The notes below the pieces were generated by a model. The model saw only the letters and a list, made by a program, of their open reading frames with translations, had not been told where the DNA came from and did not search any database. 64,000 nucleotides of DNA. Origin: Planococcus citri (taxonomy: Eukaryota > Arthropoda > Insecta > Hemiptera > Pseudococcidae). Positions within the stretch are counted from its first letter, which is position 1. The number at the start of each line of letters is the position of its first letter. The position numbers and the translations under genes were made by a program. The stretch spans positions 62,657,350 through 62,721,349 of the forward strand of contig NC_088680.1 in assembly GCF_950023065.1 (NCBI RefSeq). Reading direction: 5' to 3'. Positions 33,342 to 45,214 of the stretch are shown here, one piece after another.

Positions 33342-36177
33342 ATCCCTTTAGAAATATTTCCGTCGTCGAGTTTTCAAAATTCAAAGAAACTCAAACGATC
33401 AGTAAGCGGTGCATTAGGTCGAAATAAGGAAGTAGCTGCGGTTTCATCTGTAGATGAAAATTGGCTACTCAGCAGAAGCGTGCCAAATTTATTTCATAAT
33501 TCATACACTCGAATCGTTGGAGTGATACGAGTCCATCTTCTGGCGATCAGGTAAAAAAAAATCGATAATTTCCTCAAATTATAATTACTTACTTTCACGT
33601 TTTTTTTTTTTTGTTTTTTTCAAATAATAAAATTATTAATACCATTTTTCTCTGTTGATAGGATGATGATCCAGCATGTTCCATGGGGAAACCTCCTTCT
33701 TTTTCATATTTAGCTAATGGCGGCCATATTATGTTTACCAGAGTATAAAAATACCAAACAACAAAGGTACCCACCTATATTATAACTATAGCAATAGAAT
33801 TGAATTTCTAATTTAATAAGAATATATATTGTCATTTTACTTATACTCACGCGTACCTATTTTTTTCTTCGCAGAGAACGAAAAGTTCCGAATTTAACTC
33901 AGATGTCAAAATCATGCGAAGACCTGACAAGGCATCAAGTTGAAAAATCCAACCATATGAGCAACATGTCATCGAGCCCAAATCCTAGCAGTAGCAGTAA
34001 TAGCAATAGGACGAAGTCGAGTCGTAAATTTACCTTCCAAAGTACAATTAGACAAATCGAAAGGAAAAGGATAGCGGAAAAATTATCAAAAGAAGCTGAA
34101 GAGAAAGGTAAACATGTCAAATCTGAAGAAAAAAAACAGGATTATGGAATAGGGAACGCCTGTCAGTCTTGAAATTAGGCAAACATTCGAACATCGTTCA
34201 TCGACTTATAAAATTTCAACGATCTTGAAACTTTTTTTTCCTTCATTATATTTTTCTTATGATGAAATGAAAAAAATTCCTCCATATTAAAAAAATAAAT
34301 AAATAAATAAATAATCCCTATATTTGAAAAACTTTAGGATTGATTTTTTGGAAATTTTCATCTCTCCTTTTCGTCTTTTCTCATGGAAAATAACTCTGAA
34401 ATCATTTTTTTTTTTTTTTAATAGGCTGGCAACTATTTCAACTTCCTAAAGTAATCATTCTATTTTTGACGAGTTTTAAAAAAATTAAAATTATAAATTG
34501 CAATTTTTCATCCTCTGTCCTCGAAATTAATAAACGTACAGTTCACATTCTCAAACGATGTAATATATTTTTTTGCAGAAAGAAGAAGACTGCACGAATT
34601 AGAAGCAATGAAAAAAGTCGAAGAAGAATTTCAACGTAAAAGAGAACGAGAAAAGGCTGACATTAGGCATCAATTACGATTATACAATTTAACAGAAGGT
34701 GGCAGAGAACAACCTGATGGCGCTGTTATTCCTCCCTCACCTCCCGGTACACAAATTTTATCCGAGTACCGGCAACCTCGAAGGGATTACAGGGATTATA
34801 CCCCAATGAGGTAAGTTCTCATCAGCATCGTTGCATAAAATCATCGTAATATTATGACCGATAATTCTTTATTTATTAATAACAATGATCGTAGATCGGA
34901 TTTGGACTCGATATCTCATTCGGATCCTGGAATCAAAAAAGAAACCGTACATCCGGAAGTTGTTTATAAAATGCCTAAAAATGCTCAAGTCTACGTTACT
35001 CCGCATCATTCTAATTCTGGTAACTTAAAATCTACCTATTTTACTCCTTTAGTTTGAATTTTTTACAATAATATTGAGTAATTCTGTCAACGAATAATTT
35101 ATTCCTATAGGTAATGGAAGTTATCATTCGCGGGTCGACTCTCCTAAATCATTATCTACAGATAATTATAGGAAAGATTTTGCTCAAGGTGCCTTACCAC
35201 GTTCGGTAGCTAGCTCGGATTCCGAATTATCTCAGCCTAATACCAGGCCTACTTCACGAACGAAACAACGAAGCAGGTAGGTGCACTTTTCCTATATTTT
35301 GATTTGTAAACAACGAGTCAAATAGGTACTTAACTTTTAACTTCATATTTTATACCTTAACGTGCTAATTAAACTAATTAATTTTAAATTATATAAGCAC
35401 GATCGAATGATCGAAATTAATACTGTTACTCTAACTACGAAAATAAGGACCTTATAATATCCAACATTGTACATAAATAAATCTAATAACTAATATGAAA
35501 CCGTAACTCGTTAACTTTTTACTTCAAATCGACAATTTAATTACCTAACTGGAATAAAAAATTTGAAGAAAATTGCATGATACTTATTACTAACTGGTTT
35601 GCTATTATTTTGCTGTCTAACTGCAGGTTTTAGAAGTGGAAGCGATGTTTTAACTTATCTAGTCACACAGCAACAATAACAAGTACGAAAGGTGTGTATC
35701 TAAATTTGGTTTTCGGTTACTTATTGTTGTTTTTTAAATTTTAATTACCTAATTGCATTAATTCAAGTCTAATTTTCTTCGTCTTGTGGTTCGTTTTCAA
35801 GTAAATTTTCCCTTTTTTTGAAATGAAATATTTTAATGTTTAGGTCCCAAAGCCCAGAACTCGATGACGAAGCAAACGAACCAGAAGACTACGATATTTC
35901 AACGATTGAAAGCCCCATCATCGATAGTTCTTTAAACGTAAGTTTTTTTCATCTTCATCGCGATGTTCGTTTTTAATTAACCACTTTAAAATGATTGTTG
36001 TTTGTATTGTTCTTTTGTTTTCTACAATAGAGAAAAGAATCGTTGAAAAATTCGCAGCATAATATTAAAGAATCGGTGCATAACAAAATAACACCTCAGC
36101 CGTATAATCGTAATAAAACCTATAAGCCGGTTTTATTCAAACCATTCAGTGATAAAATTGCTCAAGTTACTTCGTAA
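33342..36177 (+). CDS. 3' exons of a host gene for a charged coiled-coil, serine-rich protein
   Basis: Supported exons: 33,342-33,550; 33,662-33,749; 33,875-34,107; 34,579-34,810; 34,895-35,019; 35,111-35,276; 35,844-35,937; 36,031-36,177. From the third exon on, every junction is GT/AG and phases agree exactly through to TAA at 36,175-36,177. The spliced product has SRSVPNLF, SPSSGDQDDDP, VPNLTQMSKSCEDL, a serine run, then a highly charged helix (IERKRIAEKLSKEAEEK joined to ERRRLHELEAMKKVEEEF), IRHQLRLYNL, a proline-rich IPPSPPG and a serine-rich tail. Earlier exons lie outside this stretch. The first two exons need a frameshift near 33,510, and the exon 2/3 phase does not fit, so an indel or a misplaced boundary exists there. 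It looks like a cytoskeletal or junctional scaffold, but I do not recognise the family. Confidence 0.8.
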
Positions 36178-36385
36178 ATTAGTTCTTAAATGTGCGTTAT
36201 TTTAAAAACTAGTCGTTCATGTGTACATATTAGGCTATAAATCGCGAACATATTACCTATATTATTTTTTTTTTATGTAATCAATTCGCTATAGAGGTCT
36301 ATATGATTGAACAGTGAACAGTTTGCATTGTCATCTTGGTATTTTTTTTTTTTACATGTTTTATTTCGATAGTGCAATATTTAAG

Positions 36386-36580
36386 AATAAATAATACGTA
36401 CCTGTTCATGAAGTATTTAATTCTTTTTTTGTATGTACATTTCTTCTTTTTTTTCGCTGTTATTTGTTATATTTTCTAACTTACATACGTTGAAATAGCG
36501 TTATAATTTGGATAAATAAAAAATGTTTAGTATTCTTGCAGATGATCTGCGATATTATTTTGTTAATTGAGAAGTTTTCG
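36386..36580 (+). terminator. 3' UTR end of the host gene with polyA signals; source of a duplicated segment
   Basis: AATAAA at 36,386-36,391 and 36,515-36,520 follow the stop codon. This segment (TACCTGTTCATGAAGTA, TTTCGCTGTTATTTGTTATA, TTGCAGATGATCTGC) recurs, split, at 45,026-45,139 and 48,035-48,145. Confidence 0.6.
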
Positions 36581-36599
36581 ATTGTAAAATCAATATAAG

Positions 36600-39070
36600 T
36601 AGGTACGTTGACGATTTTAAAATTAGCCTTTCTCCAGGAATCCTTGAAAAAAATTGTCAAAAATTGTTCATATCTAGGCTATCAAAAACATTAGGTACCT
36701 ACATGAATTATTGAAAAATTGACTCAAAATCTTTAAAAATTTCTTTCAAAATCAACAGATAATTAATCCTGTTCTCGAAATTTTAATATGAACAGTTCAG
36801 AAGTGTAGGTAAAATAAGAATTTGAAAAAATATGACCAAAAAATTAGAATTGAAGTTTATCATCTCTTTTTTCTCCTCTTCCTTCCCATCTCTCAACATC
36901 ATCATAGGCTTCGATCTTCGCTTTTTGACTTTTGAACTGTTCCAGAAAAGGCTTCGAATGATTTAAGAATGCATGGGGGTAAATTCTTTCAATAAAATAA
37001 AAGAAGGAAACCGTGAAAAATATTTATGTACATTTAGTATGAGAAATTCCCTCAACGCCTCTTCCCCCCCCCCCCAACCAAAAAACAAACATTCGCAAAT
37101 TTTCATGATCATAAAAAAATTCCGTAATTAGGGAATCGTTTTTCCAAGTCAAAATTCGAAATTCTCGAAGTTAGAGTGCGATTTTGAGTCAACGAGCTCG
37201 AAAAGGCAATTCTTAGATGCCAAATTTTTAAAAAATTTTATTTGAAAAAAAAAGTTGAAAAAATTTTTTGTGTCTGAGAAATTTGCTTAAAATTCGCAAT
37301 TTATGCGTCGAAATTCCTCGAAATATACCCTTTTGTTTAGAAAGATTTACGTTCATTCCACCGAGTGATAATGATTACCTGGTACATATTTCCTACCAAA
37401 ATTGAAAAAATCATGAAAAATAAGTAACTTAAGGAGGACAATGTTAGTAAAATTTTCAATTTCTGCGTCAAAATCCTTCTAAACATCCCTCTTTTTGGAA
37501 AAAAATAATAAATAAAAAACAGGCCCGAATAAAAATTCTGGTTTCTGTGTATATGGAAGGCCCACCATCACACCCCCTCCCCCTTCTACTTAAAATTGAA
37601 AAAAAAATCGAAAAATGCATGAAATAACAATTTTTTTTAAATTCTGGATTCCAGAGTTGGAACACCCCTTTCTGTACGGATCCACTAAAGACTCCCAAGA
37701 AATTAAATAATGACACGTTTCCAAAAAAAATATTAGGGAGAGTTTTTCTCCTAAGAGGAGCTAGGGCTAGGAGGTATTTTCCAATTCGGAATAAAAATGA
37801 ACTAATTATTCAAAATAGACCTGGCGAATTGTGACCTATCAAAGTGGGTTAAAATTTCGCAAGAATTTCAAATATTTCGATGAACATTTTTTAAAAGTAT
37901 ATCTGAAAAATTTTGAGCTCAAAATAATTATCAAAATGTTACTTTGAGATTTTTGTGAAATTTTTGAAAAATTTTCAGCCCGGAATTGAGTCGTGATTTT
38001 TAAAATTTTCGAAGAAGTATAATGACATCTATCAAAATGGATTGAAATTCAAAAATTTCTGTTGGGTAAACTTTTTGATGAACTTTTCGCTCAAAATTAA
38101 GTAAGTTCGGAACTTTGAGTAACCATGACAATTTTTCAAAATGTTGGGTAACTCATATTGGTAGATCACTGAAATTTTATCGAAAATCTCTAAAATCATT
38201 ATAGATGGGTATTCAAGTGAGTTGAAATTTGGCAAAAAATTCAAAAGTTTCTACAAAGATTTTTTTTTTGAGAATTTTCTAAGAATTTTTAGCTCGAAAT
38301 TCGGTTCATTTTTGGAAAAAAGTCATTTAACTTATCGAAAAGTGGCGAAAATTTTGGTAGAAAACTGGAATTTTTCCATCAAAAGTTTTTTGAAAAGTTA
38401 TAGATACCTTTAAAATATTTGGAAGATTTGTGAGAAATGAGAAAATTTAATCTCAAAAAAAAATAGTAGAATTGATGCAGCAATTTCTCAAAAGTCTTCA
38501 AAAGAACTGCTGATGAAAATTTTCGATTCGTTCTCGCTGTTTTAACCTAGGTATCGTGATAGATAGCACGGTATGTTTTTTAATAATCATGATCTGATTT
38601 GAGGCTTAAAATTCTTCTAACTACCGGGTCATTTCCTCAGAACGCAATAAGGAAAATACCTACGTAAGGTTACTGTAGGTATTTAAAATGATGGTAAACT
38701 TCAATTAACTGTCTATTGATTGCACGGTATTAACAGAAATATCAGATTGATAATCTGTACAAAAAATTTAATAACTTCCCTCGTCACACAGATACCTAGA
38801 TATCATTTTTCCTCTCTTACATGAGTTGTGTAGTTCCATCGTTTGAGAACATTTTGTTTAGCGCCTTATTGTGCATTATACAATTTGCATTCCATTCGTG
38901 ATTTGATATCAATACCGGTACAGAACTGAATGCGACGAGACAGTTACAAGTTGGATAAAGGTAAAGTGCGCATTATAAAATTTTATTCCCACAAATCTTT
39001 TTTCGGCTGATTACTAATTTATGCCTACGTATTTGAATAATGCGAGTTGGCTGCTATACAGTCGGACATC
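36600..39070. other. Intergenic AT-rich sequence
   Basis: No gene supported. Phrases like GAAATTTTTGAGCTCAAAATT recur loosely and resemble 48,600-48,960 and 55,380-55,640. ORFs here lack domains. Confidence 0.4.
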
Positions 39071-39074
39071 TTAA

Positions 39075-40026
39075 CCCTTAAAGACCCCTGCTAATCCTGA
39101 GATGTTGTGTGAAAATGCTATAAAATTCCCTGAATTAGATCATCACAAGCATCACTTTAACACACAATTCACCCCCCCAGCCCCTTAAAGCCATTTCGTA
39201 AAAGAGGTACCGATTTTTTCAATTAAGTATCCTCAAAAACTGAAAAAGCAAAAACCCCAATGAGGTCAGTCATGGAACTGAATGATAAAGTATCATTTGA
39301 TGTACTGAATGAGTGAAAGCATATAATCCCGAAGAACACCCCACCCCTTTTGGGGCAAATTTTGAAAAAAGTTGGGATAAGATACAGGGACTCATGCTCC
39401 ATTTTTGGATGAACATATTGATGGTATAGCTTTCACAAAATTGCTGGGTGGATTGTAGATTTTCTGAGCGTTGGTCTGTTTAAGAGCATTTTGTGTTCCT
39501 TTCAACTTTTTTTCTGTCATTTCAAGCCTACTTGATAATATTTTCCTATTATGTACTCTGTGTATGCATGCTCTGTTTTTTCAGGGTTTTTATGGAGACA
39601 AGCGTATCAAATTTTCAAAAAAACGCTCTGATCCACCCTGCACGCGCCTTTCATGATTTCATTTTGTGAAAGCTATACCATCAATATGTTCATCCAAAAA
39701 TGGAGCATGGGTCCCTGTACTTTATCCCAACTTTTTTCAAAATTTGTCCCCCAAAAAAGGGTGGGATGTTCTTTGGGATTATGCTTTCACTCATTCAGTA
39801 CATCTAATGATACTTTATCATTCAGTTCCATGATTGACCTCATTGGGGTTTTTGCTTCCTCAGTTTGAGGATAATTGAAAAAATCAGTACCACTTTTACG
39901 TGACGGCTTTAAGGGGTTGGGGGGGGGGGGTGAACTGTGGGTTAAAGTGATGCTTGTGATGATCTAATTCAGGAAATTGGAAGCATTTTTACACAACATT
40001 TCAGGATTAGCAGGGGCCTTTAAGGG
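39075..40026. mobile_element. piggyBac-type MITE, 952 bp, TTAA target sites
   Basis: TTAA flanks both ends (39,071-39,074 and 40,027-40,030). Ends read CCCTTAAAGACCCCTGCTAA and TTAGCAGGGGCCTTTAAGGG, and inverted arms extend about 370 bp (39,075-39,440 against 39,655-40,026) around an unpaired 210-bp centre. CCC termini with TTAA duplication are the piggyBac signature. No transposase. The ORFs within it come from the arms. Confidence 0.9.
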
Positions 40027-40245
40027 TTAAGTTGAGTTTGATTCTTTGAAGGACAATTGCTGAAGAAATTTTTTTGTGGAAAGTTGTTAAAATTACTTAT
40101 ACGACTATACATATGTGCAAAATGCATCTGCATATCTATACCCACATACATACAGGGTGCCAAGAGATATCGAGTACCCCTAAAAAAGTTTTTCATTAAA
40201 AATATACGCTGGCAACGTGAAATAGATGCATATGATTGGTGGAAT

Positions 40246-40535
40246 CAAATACTACATATCAACTGACAATACTGGCAACTCCGTCGAAAAATGGTGTTTT
40301 ATCCTCCTAGCGGCCTAGGGTGAAACTAAATGTTACCACAACTACCCCAAGCATCTGATTTGCTTATTCAAATTTCGCGGACGCGCGAGATTCAAACCAG
40401 TTATAAACCAACCAATTAGAGCATTTTTGATAAGAGTTAGTTTTAACCCTGGTCGTTCAGATCGCGCTAATACCGTGACAAAAACGCTCAATGTATTTTA
40501 AATGGAGTTGCCAGTATTGTCAGTTGATAGTATTT
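40246..40535. mobile_element. 290-bp MITE with perfect 8-bp TSD
   Basis: GGTGGAAT occurs at 40,238-40,245 and 40,536-40,543. The ends carry inverted repeats with the core ATCAACTGACAATACTGGCA on the left and its reverse complement on the right, preceded by AAATACT. The 8-bp duplication suits hAT or P-type transposition; no coding capacity. Confidence 0.85.
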
Positions 40536-40984
40536 GGTGGAATGTTATCTCTCCAGTCCAACAACCAATCATGTGCTATCATTATTTGGCTAAACCTGCC
40601 AGTGGTTGTATCGGGTTGATTTGGTTATAGATAGTAGTGTATAGCGAGCACAACCTGAATGTTTTCGCACTTGGTCTGTGCACGCATCCCAAAATTTGAT
40701 AATGTGTAAGTGGGAGGAGTTACGCTTTGACAACTGTCGTTTGTATGTGTGATTGACGTTTGACATGATTGATGACAATGATGATGTCATGCCCATACAC
40801 CGGCTACACATTCAATGCGCTACTAGTTATAACGTGAACCGGTGTGACATTTTTTCAACTCGCTACCCGCTACTAGCGAGAAGTGAGAATTTAGGATACA
40901 GGTACAGTAGTTACCTGCTGTCAGCAAGTACTGTTTTCAGCTCTAGTACCTACCTACCTAAGCCTCACAGGGGGATGTGAAAAT

Positions 40985-41585
40985 ATTTAGGAGGAAAAAA
41001 CTTTTTGATGCGCTGAACACGATTTTGAAGGTATTTTCACTCAAAACCCCAAGGGGGTAGGGGGAAACGGGTAAAAACTCAAAATTTTGAAACTTTTCAT
41101 ATGGAGTGTTTAAATGTAGTTTTTTTGATGCGCTGAACACGATTTTGAAGGTATTTTTATTCAAACCCCCACGGGGGTAGGGGGAGGGGATAAAAACTTG
41201 TAAGCTTGAAAATTTTCAAGTGGGGTATCTAAATGTAGGGTTTTTGATGCGCTGACCATGATTTTGAAGGTATTTCCACTCAAAACCCCAATGAAGTGAC
41301 AGGGGAGGGGGTAAAATCTCAAAATTTTGAAAACTTTTATGTGAGGGGGGGTCTAAATGTAGGGTTTTTGATGCGCTGAACACGATTTTGAAGGTATTTT
41401 CACTCAAAACCTCAAAGGAGAAGTAGGGGGTGGGGGTAAAAACTCGAAATTTAGAAAATTTTTATGTGAGGTGTCTAAATATAGGTTTTTTGATGCGCAT
41501 GAACACAATTTTGAAGGTATTTTCACTCAAAACCCCGAAGAAAAGCAGGGGAGGGGGTAAAAACTCAAAATTTTGAAAATTTGTG
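40985..41585. repeat. Tandem repeat, about 120-bp unit, five copies
   Basis: GATGCGCTGAACACGATTTT recurs at 41,008, 41,127, 41,246, 41,370 and 41,492 (periods 119, 119, 124, 122), each followed by GAAGGTATTTTCACTCAAAA, a G-rich stretch and AAAACTCAAAATTTTGAAA. Layout resembles the 131-bp array at 690-1,440 (a 'GCTGAA' anchor plus G/C-rich spacer), though the sequences differ. Confidence 0.9.
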
Positions 41586-42418
41586 AATGTCTGTACGTAC
41601 TTATGTACAATAACATGCCTATTCTGTTTGATTGGCTACTGAGCTTTTTTTTCTTGAATTACACTCGTTTTAAGTGGCCTCCTGGCCTATAGTGTGTCAA
41701 ATGTTTTCTTCTCGATCATATTTCGCACATTTGGTCGAAATTGGTAGACGTAAATCCGCCCATACACTCAGCGGGCATGTGCTCATAACATCACTGGTCA
41801 TATTTTTACCCACCAAACCCTTATTTCCAAAAAATTGATGATTCGTAGCAATAATACATCAGTCTTGGTTGTATTTTTCTTGTTTTTGCCCAATGTTGCG
41901 AGTTGTAGCAAAAATTGATAAAATCATGTAAAAGTATACACATTTCAGTGGTACTTTTCATGAAAATAGTTTTTTAGGATACATCGAGGCTGTTTTCAAA
42001 ATTTGAAGTTGATGTTGAAATTACATAGTAAAATGAACTGACTTTAATTAAAGATTACCTACTCGGCCTACGGAACATCTAAACTAAAAAACAAGTATAT
42101 TTTTGAAATCTATGTTAAAAATACTACAAGAAAACACCAACAGTATCAACATCAACGCATATGTCACAAAAATTCACGGATGTTCAAACAAATGCATCAT
42201 TGCCGCAAAACCAGGTGCTTCTATTCAACACGCTCCACTAGCAACACAATGTGCGTTCAAACTACCAGCACAAGTCAAAACAAATCATTCGAGGGTTATA
42301 GTACACGTTGGGATTTTGAGTTTTGGTCATGTTAGTGCAGTTTGTTTTTTTCAATTTCTCGATTTTTTTCCTCCTAAATATATATATGGACCTAAGTATC
42401 CTCGACGTCACCATACAT

Positions 42419-43003
42419 AAACGGTACCTTTTCGTCACCAGGCTTTAAAATGCCTCCGGCAGTGTATTTATAGCATATTCTTAACCAGCACAGTTGTAAT
42501 AGTGATTATACTCTTTTCCCCACTTGATTTACATGCTTTAAGCTTATACAAAAAAAATTTACGAGAATGGTACCAATTTGCCTCCGACTATAAACTGATC
42601 TCTTCCGTGACCTTGTGTATTTAAAAAGATATTGACTATACCAAATTGTCACCTGCTGCCTTGCCTAATAGACTGCAACTGCGCTGGCTACGAATACGAA
42701 AATATAACACAACTGGAAGCATTTAAAAAGCGGTGACCAAAAGGTACTGTTTATATACGGTGACGTCCAGGGTATGTCTGTGTTGATGGAAAATTTTTTT
42801 TAAAATCTGTATACAGTAGGTGTATACATGACCTTTTCGTCACCGGACAAAGTTTTGCCCTTTTACGTTTCAGGGGAAAACAAACCGTTTGAACTTGTTA
42901 TACACAGGGAAACGTCTTCGTCACCGGCAAAACGCCTCCGTCACCGAATTCGGTGACGAAGAGAACGCGTGAGTATATAAAAGGTGACGTAGAGGTACCG
43001 TTT
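42419..43003. mobile_element. 585-bp MITE with AAACGGTACCT ends and internal CGTCACC repeats
   Basis: Ends are AAACGGTACCTTTTCGTCAC and GTGACGTAGAGGTACCGTTT. TTCGTCACCGG and CGGTGACG words recur near 42,750, 42,835, 42,910 and 42,950, some as direct CACCGAATTCGGTG palindromes. No clear target duplication. Confidence 0.65.
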
Positions 43004-43234
43004 GCATATCTATGTATTTGTACTTACATACATCCCACTGTGGCGCGTGCCTATGTTACTTTATCCGCTAGCTTATTACATAAGTGCAATGTAACCTACT
43101 TTGATTCTTGATTGTTACACATTTTATCCTTATGTTTGTGTAGGTAGCTGTTCCTTGAGTGTGTTAGAGCTGCAGTCACATCAACTGAATGATTGGCAAT
43201 AAAACGATGAATTGGGCTGAAGGTTCTGGATCAT

Positions 43235-43367
43235 AAATCCAGTAGTCTTTCTATAAACATTGTTTTATCAACATATGCCATTCCCTTAGTTCTTATTGTT
43301 TAAATAAGAACTGAGGGAATGGCATATGTCGACAAAACAATATTCATAGAAAGACTACTGGATTTAG
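43235..43367. repeat. Snap-back hairpin 1 at the start of the AAA/DUF1703-type gene
   Basis: Arms 43,235-43,295 and 43,305-43,367 are inverted copies separated by 9 bases. The right arm is coding (MAYVDKTIFIERLL); the left is its reverse complement with a few mismatches and small indels. Confidence 0.9.
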
Positions 43368-43971
43368 GCAAGCCACCATACATTTTACTCACCCGTTCTC
43401 GTCGGGTTGGAAAAACTACATTTGCAGAGATGTTATACCACTTTTTTTCCGCGGATAGAAAACTTTTTAATGACACGTACATCGCCAAACGATTTCCCGA
43501 GGAATGGACGAAATATCCCGTTATCAAAATAGATTTCAGTTTTGTACAGACCATTAACACAATCGCTGATATCGATGTGTATAAAAAGTACCTCAAAGAT
43601 ACACCACGCGACATTGGAGCCAAACATGGACTCAATCATTCAAGAAGTTATTGCATTGACTTCCTGATCAAAAATCTGAACGCTAAGTATGGACAACGCA
43701 TTGTCATATTGATTGACGAATGCGACGAAATTTTTAGAAAAGTTTACATGAAGGATTCTGATTTGTTCGAACTGTTTAGACCAACCGCTTGCACATTCTA
43801 TAAAATGATGAGAATGCAGCGTAATAATATTAATGGCATTCAATATTCATTGCCGGAATTTCCCGACTATCCTTAATCTACTTTGGTAATGGCCTGAGCA
43901 AATCGAGTATCCACGAGGTAACTTTCAGCAAGGACTTCTGCAGTGCTATAGGCTTCACACTGGAAGAAATA

Positions 43972-44147
43972 GAATCGAATTTTAAGCCACACTTGCAGCG
44001 TTTGGCCGATCATGATGGAGTGAGTGTCCTGGAAATCACTGAAAAGCTTACCAAGTGTTACACTTGGTTAGCTTTTCAGTGATTTTCGGGAGACTCTTTC
44101 CATCACGATCGGCCAAACGCTGCAAGTGTGGCTTAAAATTCGATTCC
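43972..44147. repeat. Snap-back hairpin 2 inside the AAA/DUF1703-type gene
   Basis: Left arm 43,972-44,057 is coding (ESNFKPHLQRLADHDG). Right arm 44,061-44,147 is its inverted copy, 3 bases away. Coding order on both sides (LTKCY before, SGYRFG after) matches the family's contiguous sequence, so the inverted copy was added without loss. Confidence 0.92.
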
Positions 44148-44444
44148 GGGTATAGATTTGGTTTGGAAGATGATAAAAACAAAGTGTTTATTCCTGTTTC
44201 CGTAATCTCCTGCTTCAGAAATATGAAAATTGCCGATTATTGGGCAGATACGAGCATTACTAACATTTTAATCGAACAGTTGAAAAAGTCTGAAATAACC
44301 GTAGAGGAGTTTTATCATTATAGGGTACCTGTTAAAGATGTGGAAGATATGTAGATGTATAGTAACGAATTCGGGCCTGATGTTCCAACGGCAATGTTAT
44401 TATATCATCGCGGGTATCTCACTATCAAAAGATACCATTGTATT

Positions 44445-44611
44445 TAGTCGCGACTGATTCATTTATTTTACCAATTTGGGACAACTCCTACTTCCTAAAT
44501 GCGGCCTTATTCAGAAAATCTATAAATTTTTATTGATTTTCTAAATAAGGCCGCATTTAGGAAGTACGAGTTGTCCCAAATAGATAAAATAAATGAATCA
44601 GTCGCGACTAA
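44445..44611. repeat. Snap-back hairpin 3 inside the AAA/DUF1703-type gene
   Basis: Left arm 44,445-44,520 and right arm 44,535-44,611 are inverted copies 14 bases apart. The right arm is in natural coding orientation (NKAAFRKYELSQIDKINES); the left is the added copy, lying between RGYLTIKRYHCI and the rest. Confidence 0.92.
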
Positions 44612-45025
44612 GTACATGTTGGATACATTAGTAAATTACGGCCAAAAAGCCTGTCTTTCACGTTGTTTTTTTTTGTTGGTCACAATTTCCTAAAAAAAAG
44701 TCAGTTTTTACCAAAATTTAAAAAAAAAATACGTTTTTTATCAAAATTACTTACCAGGGTCATTCCACGTAAATTCGACCAAAAAGTGGTAAGAGGGGGG
44801 GGGGGGTCAGCGATTTTTTGACATTTTTCATGGGGAAAGACCTTCCGAAGGGATGACCAATTGCGCAAATCGCAGCCCTCTAGCACGTTTCTAAAGGTTG
44901 CTAGGGGGGGTCAAAGTTGTCAGTGAACTTGAAATATCATCTGTTTCAGCAGTAGATCACTCGATAATTGCGATACCTACCAAAATGAAACTTTATCCAA
45001 TAGTTAGGGGTTTTGAAAGACTTGT

Positions 45026-45139
45026 TAATATTTAAGAATGAATAATATGTAGGTGTACCTGTTCATGAAGTACATACCTATTCAATTCTTGTTTTGTGTG
45101 TACATTTCTTTTTTTCGCTGTTATTTGTTATATTTTCTA
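45026..45139 (+). repeat. Second copy of the host-gene 3' UTR, left half
   Basis: Matches 36,380-36,478 (ATATTTAAGAATnAATAATA, TACCTGTTCATGAAGTA, CGCTGTTATTTGTTATATTT) and breaks off at TTTTCTA where the non-LTR retrotransposon begins. It continues at 48,035. Confidence 0.85.
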
Positions 45140-45214
45140 CTGAACTGAACTGAACTGAACTGAAAAAATTTTTATTTAAAGACGCCCAACATCTAGGCTA
45201 TTAGCGTCTGCAGT

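Larger units (their letters stand above)
43319..44670 (+). pseudogene. AAA-ATPase / PD-(D/E)XK nuclease (DUF1703-type) gene, broken
   Basis: The N-terminal 185-codon frame has YVDKTIFIERLL, an ATP-binding-type RSRRVGKTTFAEML, LFNDTYIAK and a Walker B-like VILIDECDE, the AAA-ATPase-like domain that pairs with DUF1703 nuclease domains in bacterial proteins. A frameshift near 43,850 moves the continuation (ISRLS, GFTLEEIESNF, ITEKLTKCY) to another frame; SGYRFGLEDD and YWADTSITNILIEQL follow at 44,145-44,354 and RGYLTIKRY near 44,420. The final part (FRKYELSQIDKINES) reaches about 44,670. Two inverted duplications sit inside the coding order. Less AT-rich than its surroundings. The family is mainly bacterial, so horizontal acquisition is likely; function here is probably lost. 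Confidence 0.8.

Noticed and set aside
42103..42420. 105-codon ORF as a gene
   Set aside because: No recognisable domain; it ends at the border of a MITE and lacks splice or promoter support.
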